Positions 7,912 through 16,443 of a DNA stretch of 31,100 nt are shown here, one piece after another (within the stretch, counting starts at the first letter, position 1; each line of letters begins with the position of its first letter). The stretch lies in assembly GCA_023392945.1 (NCBI GenBank), contig JAEWNB010000096.1, positions 1 through 31,100 of the forward strand, given 5' to 3'. Below the pieces are notes generated by a model, which was given only the letters and a program-made list of their open reading frames with translations, did no database searches and had not been told where the DNA came from. The stretch is from Bacteroidota bacterium. Lineage in GTDB: Bacteria; Bacteroidota; Bacteroidia; Bacteroidales; WCHB1-69. Both the position numbers and the translations under genes were made by a program.

Positions 7912-10900
7912 TTAAATCATCAATGATTTTAAGTCAATAGTCAAAGCATAATCATCTATATATGTATCATTTTCAATATAATGAAGATTTGAGGGAATAG
8001 AAATACAGTTTTTAGCGATTTCAATATTGTCAGCAGAGTCGTCAGAAGCATAAAAATTTATATTTTTCCGTGACAGTGCTGCAAGTAAGGAAAATTCACC
8101 TTGGCCACAATTACGGAGTAATATTTTACTTTTTTCAGGTAAAGAATAAAGTAAGGCTTCTAATTTTTTTATTTTTTTCAGATTTTTTCTGGCTTTTAGT
8201 TCAATTTCAACTCCTTTATAAACATAATTATGCAGCACTAAATCTTGGAAATATTCGGGAGTCTCTAATTTATCTACAAGTTTTTGATATTCAATTTTAT
8301 AATAATTTCTGACAGCATTAGAAATTTTATATACTGTATCAAACTGTCTTAATTCAACATTATTAGGTCTGATACGATCCATAATTTTTATAGTAACGCT
8401 TCCTTTTCTGAGCATAAATTCTGTTTTCGGAAGTGTATGGCCTATTCCATGAACGAGAATTGGTAAGATATCTAATTTGAGTTGTTCAGCGAGATAAAAT
8501 GCTCCTTGGTGGAATCGCAAAATAGAACAATTTTCAGATCTTGTTCCTTCCGGAAAAATCAGGACAGAATAACCATCATTGATAAATTTAGAAATTTTGT
8601 CAACGTTGTCTTCTATTCCATTTGAAATAGGAATATAATCTGCAAAACGCAATATCCAGCCATAAAAAGGAGATTTCCATACTCTTTCGTTTGTCAGTGC
8701 CAAAATCTTAGGTGATAGCATCAAAAGATATAGTAAGTCAAGATGAGATTGATGATTGCTAATAATGATGGATGGTTTTTCGAATTTTTCATCTTTGTCA
8801 TTGATTATGTTACATGATACCTGAGGAATTATTTTAGATAAAAATTTAAAGATGAAAAATATGCATTGATGAAATATTTGTTTGTTTTTTTTAGATTTAA
8901 ATCCAAAAGGCATAATACAAATTCCCAATAAAGTAATTATAATACTACCAATAAAGAAAACAGAAAATGATATAAAAGATTTTGTGAAATTCACAAAAGT
9001 AATGGGCATTAATCTAAATTTACCTTTCTTTTGAGTGACCAGTTTAAAAATAAAAGGAGCAACAGTATAGGCAATAACAACAACTGATATCATTCCAATT
9101 ATGGTAACTTGTGCCAATGAAAACATGGCAGGATGTTTTGCAAAAATTAAGGATCCGATCCCAATAAACAAGGTAATTGCAGATAAAATAACGGCAGTTT
9201 TATATGTTTTCAACATTTTTTTTCTATAGGTATACTCAAATATCAGTCCTTCCATTATAAAAATGCTGTAGTCATCGCCTATCCCAAAAATAAAAGTAGC
9301 AAGAATGATATTGATAATATTGAAGTGTATGTCAAAAATACCCATAATCCCCAAAATCCATATAAAAGCAATACACATGGGAAAAAATGAAATAAGTGAA
9401 ATTTCTATTCTCCCAAAAGATATGATAAGAAAAAGCAATACAATAAATCCGCAAATCCATAACATGTAATTGAAATTTGCAGTTAAGTCACTAAGCAATG
9501 TTTTAGTAAGGGTAGTTGTGTCAAAACAAAAGCCGGAATTAGTATTCTCAAGTTTTTCACTAATAAGGTTGCTGTTTTCAGGAGAAGAATAAATCATCGT
9601 AACGACAGCAGCTTTTCCTTCTTTATCAATAATGTATTCTTTTAAAAATGAATTGGTTAGAGTAGAAAAATAAGTCTTTGGTTCAACTTTAAAATCTTTA
9701 TCCAACAACTCTGTAAAAGAAGAAAAGGAGTTATCAGTAAAACCTAATTTTTCCCCTTCTTCAAGAATAATTTCCTGTGTGGATTTTTTTCTGTTTTCCC
9801 AAAATTGATTCCATCTTTCGATTTTATTTTTTTGCATATTGATGGACGGTAGCAGATGCCCGATTCCGGAATAACTTTTAATAATTCCACTACTTTGTAA
9901 ACTATCTAATTCCGATTTAGAATCCTCAAATAAATCAATTGCCTGATCTAAATCGGGTGCTGTATTGGCAAAATAAGTAAGTTTCTGAGACAAGTTGGTC
10001 GCCCCACTTAATTCCTTTAAAGCAGACCTTTGCTCTTTTGTCATGTAATTTATTTTACTGAAGTCATCTTCAAACTTTACTTTATTTGAGAAAAATGAAA
10101 AGATTATAGAGAGAACAAAAATAATTGCGATGACATAAAAATTGTTTTCAAACGAATAATTGGCAATTTTGCTCCATATTGAATTATTTCTAATATTAGA
10201 AATAGGATTGCTGTTATGAGGAATTAACTGAGGCAGAAAGATTAAGGTAAAAATCAGAGTCCCAATCAGAGTGAATGCTGCGAAGAGTCCAAAATCTTCA
10301 AGCAATTCTGAATTTAAGAACAATAGTGTGCCAAAGGCAGTAATGGTTGTAATACTTCCAACAAGTAATGGGAAAGCAATCTCCTTAAGTGTTTTTTCAA
10401 CAGAAAGCTCTTCTTTGTAATGAATTAGGAAATGCAGGGAATAATTAATTGCAATTCCAAGTATTATGGACCCTGTTCCTAAGGCAATTGCTGAAATAGC
10501 CCCTTTAATCAAAAAAAGTGCAGCTAATGCAAACAACCCACCAAAAACAACCGGTAATAACAATAACAAAATGAGGCGATAATCTTTAAAGTAGAAAAAT
10601 AGGATAAGAATAATTAATATTAGAGCAATTGCAATAGATAAAAAGCTATCTTTTTTTATTTGTTGAGCATTTGAAACAGCCACTGCAACAGATCCAAAGT
10701 ATGAAATGTTAACTTCTGAATGATGATCATCAGGGTTCATCTTTAGCGATGAATCAGATACTTTTAGAATGATTTTATCAAGTTTTTTTATCAATTCCTT
10801 ATTTAGAGATGTCTCAGTAGATGGATTTGTAGGGGTGATAAACATTAAAAGACACTTCATATCTTTATCAAAGATATACCCGTCATAAGTTTTATACTGA

Positions 10901-11493
10901 TTTTCAAGGCGGAATCCATTTATTTGTTTTAAAATGGAATTTGATAAATGAAGGGGATCTTTTAGCAATGCATCGCGGTAAATCATCCCCATCGGAGATG
11001 TCAGCATCTTTTTATTTTCCGACAATGTATGAGAAATTGCCTCTCTGCTTAAAAGAGTATCCAATCTTTGATAGTCCTCTTCTTCCATAAAATAGGGAAT
11101 ATTGTCAAAAAGGAAGTTCATAACCTCCATCATTTGTGAAGGATCAATCTTGTAAAATACCTCTTTTATAAGATTTTGATTTACTAATGGTTGTAAACTA
11201 TCAGATAATAACTCAGCTCGGTGAATTAATTCATCAGTATTATCAAATTCAGATGAATTTGCAGATTCTATCTTAACAATGATTTTATCGGAAGAATTAA
11301 GATTCTGAAAAACATAATTGGCATGTTCAGCTTTATTTGTTTTGGGTAAAATTCTTATAATATCTTCTTCAAGCCGGATTTGAGATACAAGAAATAATAT
11401 TCCAGCAAATATCGCAATTAAAATACTGAAAAATAATACTTTATGTTTTGATAAATATAAATAAATAGTTGAAAAGATATTCCGTATAATCAT
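7912..11493 (-). CDS. Three-domain MMPL exporter / lysophospholipid acyltransferase / degenerate SAM methyltransferase-like protein
   Basis: A 1193-residue fusion. Residues 1-870 are an MMPL/RND-type exporter: helix 18-38, a periplasmic domain, helices from 283 to about 425, helix near 455, a second periplasmic domain, and helices from 677 to about 815. The second half keeps FGIGDDYSIF (D740, D741), the expected proton-relay position; the first half has GIAINYSLHF, with N350 there. Residues about 880-1080 are a PlsC-type acyltransferase with NHQSHLD (H914, D919, the HX4D motif) and FPEGTRS (980-986). The last 75 residues resemble the start of a class I methyltransferase, but motif I reads LLRNCGQGE and the fold is short. 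It probably acylates a lipid with the polyene and moves it across the inner membrane. It is first in the leftward operon; such fusions are known in Bacteroidota flexirubin clusters. Confidence 0.9.
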   Translation of the reverse strand: MIIRNIFSTIYLYLSKHKVLFFSILIAIFAGILFLVSQIRLEEDIIRILPKTNKAEHANYVFQNLNSSDKIIVKIESANSSEFDNTDELIHRAELLSDSLQPLVNQNLIKEVFYKIDPSQMMEVMNFLFDNIPYFMEEEDYQRLDTLLSREAISHTLSENKKMLTSPMGMIYRDALLKDPLHLSNSILKQINGFRLENQYKTYDGYIFDKDMKCLLMFITPTNPSTETSLNKELIKKLDKIILKVSDSSLKMNPDDHHSEVNISYFGSVAVAVSNAQQIKKDSFLSIAIALILIILILFFYFKDYRLILLLLLPVVFGGLFALAALFLIKGAISAIALGTGSIILGIAINYSLHFLIHYKEELSVEKTLKEIAFPLLVGSITTITAFGTLLFLNSELLEDFGLFAAFTLIGTLIFTLIFLPQLIPHNSNPISNIRNNSIWSKIANYSFENNFYVIAIIFVLSIIFSFFSNKVKFEDDFSKINYMTKEQRSALKELSGATNLSQKLTYFANTAPDLDQAIDLFEDSKSELDSLQSSGIIKSYSGIGHLLPSINMQKNKIERWNQFWENRKKSTQEIILEEGEKLGFTDNSFSSFTELLDKDFKVEPKTYFSTLTNSFLKEYIIDKEGKAAVVTMIYSSPENSNLISEKLENTNSGFCFDTTTLTKTLLSDLTANFNYMLWICGFIVLLFLIISFGRIEISLISFFPMCIAFIWILGIMGIFDIHFNIINIILATFIFGIGDDYSIFIMEGLIFEYTYRKKMLKTYKTAVILSAITLFIGIGSLIFAKHPAMFSLAQVTIIGMISVVVIAYTVAPFIFKLVTQKKGKFRLMPITFVNFTKSFISFSVFFIGSIIITLLGICIMPFGFKSKKNKQIFHQCIFFIFKFLSKIIPQVSCNIINDKDEKFEKPSIIISNHQSHLDLLYLLMLSPKILALTNERVWKSPFYGWILRFADYIPISNGIEDNVDKISKFINDGYSVLIFPEGTRSENCSILRFHQGAFYLAEQLKLDILPILVHGIGHTLPKTEFMLRKGSVTIKIMDRIRPNNVELRQFDTVYKISNAVRNYYKIEYQKLVDKLETPEYFQDLVLHNYVYKGVEIELKARKNLKKIKKLEALLYSLPEKSKILLRNCGQGEFSLLAALSRKNINFYASDDSADNIEIAKNCISIPSNLHYIENDTYIDDYALTIDLKSLMI

Positions 11494-11542
11494 TAATCCC
11501 TACTGTTATTGTATCCTACGTGCGATAGCTCTTTTTAATTCG

Positions 11543-11550
11543 CAAAAATA
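11543..11550 (-). promoter_or_regulatory. Putative -7 promoter box for the leftward operon
   Basis: The minus strand reads TATTTTTG, a perfect match to the Bacteroidota -7 consensus TAnnTTTG, placed so that transcription would begin about 43 bases before the MMPL fusion gene start at 11493. No good TTTG -33 element is visible at the expected distance. The region between the two divergent starts (11494-11759) holds this box and its counterpart at 11709 and nothing else I can identify. Confidence 0.45.
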
Positions 11551-11708
11551 ATCATTTTTTTGGAATTGAAAGTGGTTATATTAAACAGAAAATGTAAGTT
11601 GGTGAAAATACAGGTTTTATAAATGTTAAAAAAATACTGTTTTCACTATTTTGTGAGATAAAAATTAATTATCAAATGAAAAGAACGAAATATGTAATAT
11701 AATTTTCT

Positions 11709-11716
11709 TACTTTTG
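11709..11716 (+). promoter_or_regulatory. Putative -7 promoter box for the rightward operon
   Basis: TACTTTTG matches the Bacteroidota -7 consensus TAnnTTTG. It lies 43 bases before ATG 11760, leaving a leader of roughly 35-40 bases for the 18-gene rightward operon. A -33 TTTG is not evident. With the mirrored box at 11543-11550 it makes a divergent promoter pair, which would let one regulator control both arms. Confidence 0.5.
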
Positions 11717-11759
11717 CAAGCTAAGAAAAAAAAACATTTTTTTATTCAATTACTTGATT

Positions 11760-13277
11760 ATGAGCATTTTATTAGATAACATTTCCTTGGGTGATTTTCA
11801 AAAGATTCTCTTTGATTCTGAAAAAATTGAAATAAGTTCTGCTGCTATGAAAAGGGTAGAAGAGAGTTATAATTTTCTTGAGTCATTTTGTGAGAACAAG
11901 TTAATATATGGAATTACAACCGGATTTGGACCAATGGCTCAATATAGAGTTGATCAGGAGAAAAGGATACAGCTTCAGTATAATTTTATTCGCAGTCATG
12001 CAACCGGCACAGGAAATATACTGTCTCCACTTTATGCACGTTCATTAATGATTGCACGTTTAATGACCATATTAAGGGGATATTCGGGAGTACACCCTGA
12101 AGTTCCCCAATTGATTGCTCAGTTTATTAATCATAAAATTACGCCCCAAATTTTCGAACATGGTAGTGTCGGTGCCAGTGGAGATTTGGTTCAACTTGAT
12201 CACTTTACACTTAATTTGATTGGGGAAGGCGAAGTCTGTTACCAAGGAAGGATTATGCCGGCGATAGAGGCATTTAAACTCACCGGACTTACTCCAATTA
12301 AGATGCATATTAGAGAGGCCCTTGCTCTTGCAAATGGGACATCTTGCATGACTGCCATTGGAATTGTAAATCTCTTTAATGCAAAGAAATTGATTAACTG
12401 GGCTATTATTGCATCAGTTATTATTAATGAAATATCAGGTTCTTTCTCTGACCACTTTTCCAATGAATTAAATCAGGTGAAACATCATAAAGGACAACAA
12501 AGAGTTGCGGAGCTAATGAGAGAAGTCGCCAAAGGAAGTAAACGCTTTCACGATAGATCTAAATATTTTTATGAAAAAAAGGTTGAAGATAAATATCTAA
12601 GAATTAAAGTACAGGAATATTATTCTTTGCGTTGTGTTCCTCAAGTTATTGGACCTGTATTAGATGCAATTGACTTTGCAGAGAGTGTTTTATTTGATGA
12701 AGTTAATTCTGTCAGTGATAATCCGATTATTGATGCAAAAAACAAAAATGTATTCCATGGTGGTAATTTTCACGGGGATTATATTGCAATTGAAATGGAT
12801 AAGATTAAAATCGTGATGACAAAATTGACAATGCTGATGGAAAGACAAAGCAACTATTTGTGTCATGATAGAATTAATAATATTTTGCCCCCATTTGTTA
12901 ATTTAGGGGAACTTGGTGTTAATTACGGAATGCAGGCTGCTCATTTTACAGCTACTTCAACAACTGCTGAATCCCAGACTTTATCCAATCCTATGAGTGT
13001 TCACAGTATCCCTTGTAATAATGATAATCAGGATGTAGTCAGCATGGGAACTAATGCAGCTTTGATGACTCGTACAGTTGTGGAGAATGCTTTTCAGGTG
13101 ATGGCTATTCACTTTATGATTTTAGTTCAAGCTATCGATTGTTTGAAAATAAGTAATGAATTATCTCCTGCAACAAAAAAAGTCTATGATGAAATTCGTT
13201 CTATTTTCCCGGCTTTTTCAGAAGATTACCCACTATATATTGATATACGGAAAATTACTGATTATTTAAAAAAGTAA
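11760..13277 (+). CDS. Tyrosine ammonia-lyase-like (HAL/PAL/TAL family) aromatic amino acid ammonia-lyase
   Basis: A 505-residue enzyme that deaminates an aromatic amino acid to an aryl acrylic acid in the cytoplasm. The self-forming MIO cofactor triad A139-S140-G141 is in VGASGDLVQL, and the catalytic tyrosine is Y50 in IYGITTGFGP. The residue pair that controls substrate choice reads S79-H80 (IRSHATGTG). That pair is usual in histidine lyases, but from memory it is also present in the Flavobacterium johnsoniae flexirubin-cluster tyrosine lyase, which this protein resembles along its length (for example MAQYR, EYYSLRCVPQ, GGNFHGDYI, TTAESQ). Tyrosine as substrate and 4-hydroxycinnamate as product are therefore likely. 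A TTG two codons upstream (11754) would add two residues; ATG 11760 is preferred. It is the first gene of the rightward operon and supplies the polyene starter. Confidence 0.9.
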   Translation: MSILLDNISLGDFQKILFDSEKIEISSAAMKRVEESYNFLESFCENKLIYGITTGFGPMAQYRVDQEKRIQLQYNFIRSHATGTGNILSPLYARSLMIARLMTILRGYSGVHPEVPQLIAQFINHKITPQIFEHGSVGASGDLVQLDHFTLNLIGEGEVCYQGRIMPAIEAFKLTGLTPIKMHIREALALANGTSCMTAIGIVNLFNAKKLINWAIIASVIINEISGSFSDHFSNELNQVKHHKGQQRVAELMREVAKGSKRFHDRSKYFYEKKVEDKYLRIKVQEYYSLRCVPQVIGPVLDAIDFAESVLFDEVNSVSDNPIIDAKNKNVFHGGNFHGDYIAIEMDKIKIVMTKLTMLMERQSNYLCHDRINNILPPFVNLGELGVNYGMQAAHFTATSTTAESQTLSNPMSVHSIPCNNDNQDVVSMGTNAALMTRTVVENAFQVMAIHFMILVQAIDCLKISNELSPATKKVYDEIRSIFPAFSEDYPLYIDIRKITDYLKK

Positions 13278-13285
13278 GTGATATT

Positions 13286-14014
13286 ATGAAATATGCATTC
13301 GTTTCAGGAGGATCAAGGGGTATTGGAAGAGCAATATGTATTGAACTTGCCAAAATGGGGTATCCTATTATTATTAACTATTTGAATAATAAGGAAAAAG
13401 CTATTGAAACACAATTGCTGGTTGAAGCTGAAGGTGTAAAAGCGGAACTCCTTCCTTTTGACGTTTCCAACGAGGAAGCAGTTAATAACCAATTTTCAAA
13501 ATGGGAAGAAGAGCATCCAAATGATATGATTGAGGTTGTAATTAATAATGCAGGCATTAGACGAGATAATTTAATGGTTTTCATGGAAAACAATGATTGG
13601 CATTCTATCATTGATACACATTTGAACGGTTTTTTTTATGTTACCCGGAGATTACTCAAAGGCTTGCTGACAAATCGCTATGGAAGAATTGTTAATGTGG
13701 TTTCTCTTTCAGGAATAAAAGGATTACCGGGTCAGACAAATTATTCGGCTGCTAAAGCCGGAATCATTGGCGCAACTAAAGCATTGGCTCAGGAAATAGC
13801 TCGTAAAAATGTGACTGTCAATGCTGTAGCTCCGGGATTTATATCAACAGATATGACAAATGATCTGGATGAAAATAGTCTGAAGGCTATGATTCCTATG
13901 AATAGATTTGGAAAACCTGAAGAAGTATCTTCTATTGTCGCTTATCTTGCTTCAAAAAAAGCAAGTTATATCACCGGAACAGTTATTTCTGTTAATGGAG
14001 GTCTTTATACGTAA
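13286..14014 (+). CDS. 3-oxoacyl-ACP reductase (FabG-like SDR)
   Basis: A 242-residue classical short-chain dehydrogenase. The cofactor loop is SGGSRGIG (residues 7-14), the INNAGI motif is at 86-91, and the catalytic residues are S140, Y153 and K157 (YSAAK). The C-terminal ITGTVISVNGG is the usual FabG ending. It reduces 3-oxoacyl-ACP to 3-hydroxyacyl-ACP with NADPH, the second step of each chain-extension cycle. The gene starts 8 bp after the ammonia-lyase stop and precedes a ketosynthase by 21 bp, so it is the cluster's dedicated ketoreductase (the role of ApeQ in proteobacterial aryl polyene clusters) rather than the housekeeping fabG. Confidence 0.92.
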   Translation: MKYAFVSGGSRGIGRAICIELAKMGYPIIINYLNNKEKAIETQLLVEAEGVKAELLPFDVSNEEAVNNQFSKWEEEHPNDMIEVVINNAGIRRDNLMVFMENNDWHSIIDTHLNGFFYVTRRLLKGLLTNRYGRIVNVVSLSGIKGLPGQTNYSAAKAGIIGATKALAQEIARKNVTVNAVAPGFISTDMTNDLDENSLKAMIPMNRFGKPEEVSSIVAYLASKKASYITGTVISVNGGLYT

Positions 14015-14035
14015 AATTGTAGTGTAATTAAAATT

Positions 14036-15259
14036 ATGAGAAGAGTTGTTATTACTGGCATAGGTATTTATTCTTGTATCGGGAATAGTATTGAAGAAGT
14101 AAAAAAATCATTATTTGAAGGTAAATCAGGAATTGGTATTGATGAAGCACGTATTAACTACGGATATCGTTCTCCTTTAACCGGTATTTTGCAACCTCCT
14201 CAACTAAAAGGTCTTTTAGACAGACGTTTAAGAGTTTGTCTTGCTGAAGAAGGAGAGTATGCCTATATGGCAACTACTGAAGCCTTAAAAAATGCTATGA
14301 TTGATGATAATTATCTTCAGAATAATGAAATAGGTGTTTTCTATGGTAATGACTCTTCTGCTAAATCAGTTATTGAGGCCCACGAAATAGTTAAAGATAA
14401 AAAAGATACTCAATTAATGGGTTCTTCAGCTATCTTTAAATCAATGAACTCTAATGTTTCAATGAATCTTTCAACTATTTTTCATTTGAAAGGAGTTAAT
14501 ATGTCTATTAGTGCTGCCTGTGCGAGTGGATCCCATTCAATTGGTTTGGGGATGCTTTTTATTCGTCAGGGACTTCAGGATATGGTGATTTGTGGTGGAG
14601 CACAAGAAACTAACTTATATTCTATGGCAAGTTTTGACGCATTGGGGGCATTTTCTACACGTACGGATGAACCTACTAAAGCTTCTCGTCCCTTCGATGC
14701 AAGTAGAGACGGACTTGTTCCAAGCGGTGGAGCTGCTTCACTTGTGCTCGAAGAGTATGAACATGCTGTTAAACGTGGCGTTCCAATATTAGCAGAACTT
14801 GTAGGATATGGTTTTTCATCGAATGGTATCAATATTTCTCAACCTAGCGAAATCGGAGCTATGATTGCTATGGAACGTGCTTTGAAAGATGCCGGTGTTT
14901 CTGTTCGCGATATTGACTACGTCAATGCTCATGCTACTTCAACATTACAAGGTGATGCTTCGGAAGCATTGGCTTTAACTAAACTTTTTGGATCGTATAA
15001 ACCCGTTATTAGCTCAACCAAATCAATGACCGGACATGAATGTTGGATGGCCGGAGCAAGCGAGATAATATATTCATTGCTTATGATGCAAAATTCTTTT
15101 GTTGCACCTAATATTAATTTTGATACGCCTGATGAATCTTCTGCGCTATTGAATATTACTCCAACAACGATCGAAATGAATATTGATATGGTTCTCTCAA
15201 ATTCTTTCGGATTTGGAGGAACTAACAGTACGCTAATCCTTAAGAAATATAAGAGTTAA
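14036..15259 (+). CDS. Beta-ketoacyl-ACP synthase (KS 1), catalytically complete
   Basis: A 407-residue FabF/FabB-type condensing enzyme. The nucleophile C162 is in SAACASGS, and the two histidines are H299 in NAHATST and H334 in SMTGHECW, so the full decarboxylating triad is present. The C-terminal SNSFGFGGTNST loop is also intact. It joins a malonyl-ACP unit to the acyl or aryl starter. The second-histidine region reads GHECWMAGA where most FabF proteins have GHTxGAAG; this is a feature of FabB-like enzymes and of one of the ketosynthases in aryl polyene clusters. It lies between the ketoreductase and an ACP. Which of the three complete ketosynthases starts, extends or terminates the chain cannot be told from sequence. 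Confidence 0.92.
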   Translation: MRRVVITGIGIYSCIGNSIEEVKKSLFEGKSGIGIDEARINYGYRSPLTGILQPPQLKGLLDRRLRVCLAEEGEYAYMATTEALKNAMIDDNYLQNNEIGVFYGNDSSAKSVIEAHEIVKDKKDTQLMGSSAIFKSMNSNVSMNLSTIFHLKGVNMSISAACASGSHSIGLGMLFIRQGLQDMVICGGAQETNLYSMASFDALGAFSTRTDEPTKASRPFDASRDGLVPSGGAASLVLEEYEHAVKRGVPILAELVGYGFSSNGINISQPSEIGAMIAMERALKDAGVSVRDIDYVNAHATSTLQGDASEALALTKLFGSYKPVISSTKSMTGHECWMAGASEIIYSLLMMQNSFVAPNINFDTPDESSALLNITPTTIEMNIDMVLSNSFGFGGTNSTLILKKYKS

Positions 15260-15282
15260 ATTTGAAAATATATAATTGCTTT

Positions 15283-15531
15283 ATGAAAAAAGATCAAATT
15301 ATTTCTATTGTAAATGATTTTCTCATCAATGAAATTGAAATTGATGAACCCAAAATAAACAATGATGCTCATCTTAAAAATGATTTAGGTATTGACAGTC
15401 TTGATTTTGTTGATATTGTTGTTATTGTTGAAAAAAACTTTGGCTTCAAAATGAATGCTGAAGAGATGTCAGGTGTTAATACTTTATCACAGTTTTATGA
15501 TTATATTGAATCAAAAATTGTTGATCGCTAA
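15283..15531 (+). CDS. Acyl carrier protein 1
   Basis: An 82-residue acidic carrier protein. The phosphopantetheine attachment serine is S39 in LGIDSLDFVD, followed by the helix VVIVEKNFGFKM, which matches the conserved helix II-III region. It carries the growing chain between the cluster's ketosynthase, reductase and dehydratases. A TTG at 15262 would add seven residues (KIYNCF...), but ATG 15283 gives the normal N-terminus MKKDQIISIV and is preferred. The next gene begins at the base right after its stop codon. It is one of two carrier proteins here; two distinct ACPs are also usual in aryl polyene clusters. No phosphopantetheinyl transferase gene is seen in the window. Confidence 0.92.
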   Translation: MKKDQIISIVNDFLINEIEIDEPKINNDAHLKNDLGIDSLDFVDIVVIVEKNFGFKMNAEEMSGVNTLSQFYDYIESKIVDR

Positions 15532-16431
15532 ATGAATGATACGGATAGACCTTGGAAAGGGAAAACAGGAGGAGGGCATTTTGGACAGAAAAGCCTAATT
15601 TTCTTATTTAAATTTCTCAACGTGAGAGTTGGATATTTTTTTGCTGCTTTTGCTATCCCTTTCTACATGTTGTTCGGTCGTGAAAGCTATTTGGCAATCT
15701 ATCGTTTTTTTAATCAAAGAATCGGTTGCGGAAAATTCACTTCTTTTATCAAAACTTGTAAAAACTATTTCACTTTTTCCCAAATTATTGTTGACAGATT
15801 TTCTGTGCTTGCAAACGGAAAGAGCAAATTTTATGTTACAATTACCGGTCAAGAGTTTTTCGAGGACTATATTTATAGTGAAAAAGGGTTCATTATGGCC
15901 AGTTCTCATGTTGGAAATTTCGAAATATGCGGATATTTGCTCCATCAGGATGTGAAAAAAATAAATTCCTTGATTTATGGTGGGGAAGCCCCTGTATTTC
16001 AAAGTTATAGAGAAAAACAACTTGAAAAAAATAATGTAAAAAGCATTCCGGTAACAGACGATCTATCACATCTTTTTATTATTAATGAAGCACTTGACAA
16101 GGGAGAAATTATTAGTATGCCTTGCGATCGACTCATTGGCAGTAATAAATTTCTGAAATGTGAATTTTTGGGAAAGAAAACATCTTTTCCATTAGGAGCT
16201 TTTAGACTTTCTGCTTTGAAGGAGGTGGATATTTTGTCAGTTTTTGTAATTAAGCTTTCAGCGTCTCATTATCATATATTTTTAAAACCTATTATTAATG
16301 ATGGTATTCCAAATGAGAGCATGAAAAGTAAGTCTGAAAGACTTGCTTTTCTATATGTTAATCAGCTGGAAACTATTGTAAAAAAATATCCTGAACAATG
16401 GTTCAACTACTATGATTTTTGGAATAATTAA
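15532..16431 (+). CDS. LpxL/HtrB-type lipid A acyltransferase-like protein
   Basis: A 299-residue acyltransferase of the lipid A biosynthesis acyltransferase family. The catalytic motif HX4E is H126-V-G-N-F-E131 in SSHVGNFE; a hydrophobic N-terminal stretch (about residues 30-50) should anchor it to the inner membrane. The segment MPCDRLIGS near 200 and FPLGAFRLS further on match conserved regions of the family (the usual RxxRxxxG/G(A)FRLA blocks). It could move the finished polyene acyl chain from ACP to a lipid or sugar, as proposed for the equivalent gene in other aryl polyene clusters. It starts immediately after the ACP stop codon (TAAATG), suggesting translational coupling. A second acyltransferase domain is in the MMPL fusion protein. 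Confidence 0.85.
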   Translation: MNDTDRPWKGKTGGGHFGQKSLIFLFKFLNVRVGYFFAAFAIPFYMLFGRESYLAIYRFFNQRIGCGKFTSFIKTCKNYFTFSQIIVDRFSVLANGKSKFYVTITGQEFFEDYIYSEKGFIMASSHVGNFEICGYLLHQDVKKINSLIYGGEAPVFQSYREKQLEKNNVKSIPVTDDLSHLFIINEALDKGEIISMPCDRLIGSNKFLKCEFLGKKTSFPLGAFRLSALKEVDILSVFVIKLSASHYHIFLKPIINDGIPNESMKSKSERLAFLYVNQLETIVKKYPEQWFNYYDFWNN

Positions 16432-16443
16432 TAATGTAAAAAA

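Noticed and set aside
15604..16020. 138-residue open frame on the minus strand within the LpxL-type acyltransferase gene
   Set aside because: Fully inside a recognised gene on the other strand and without domain features; antisense shadow.
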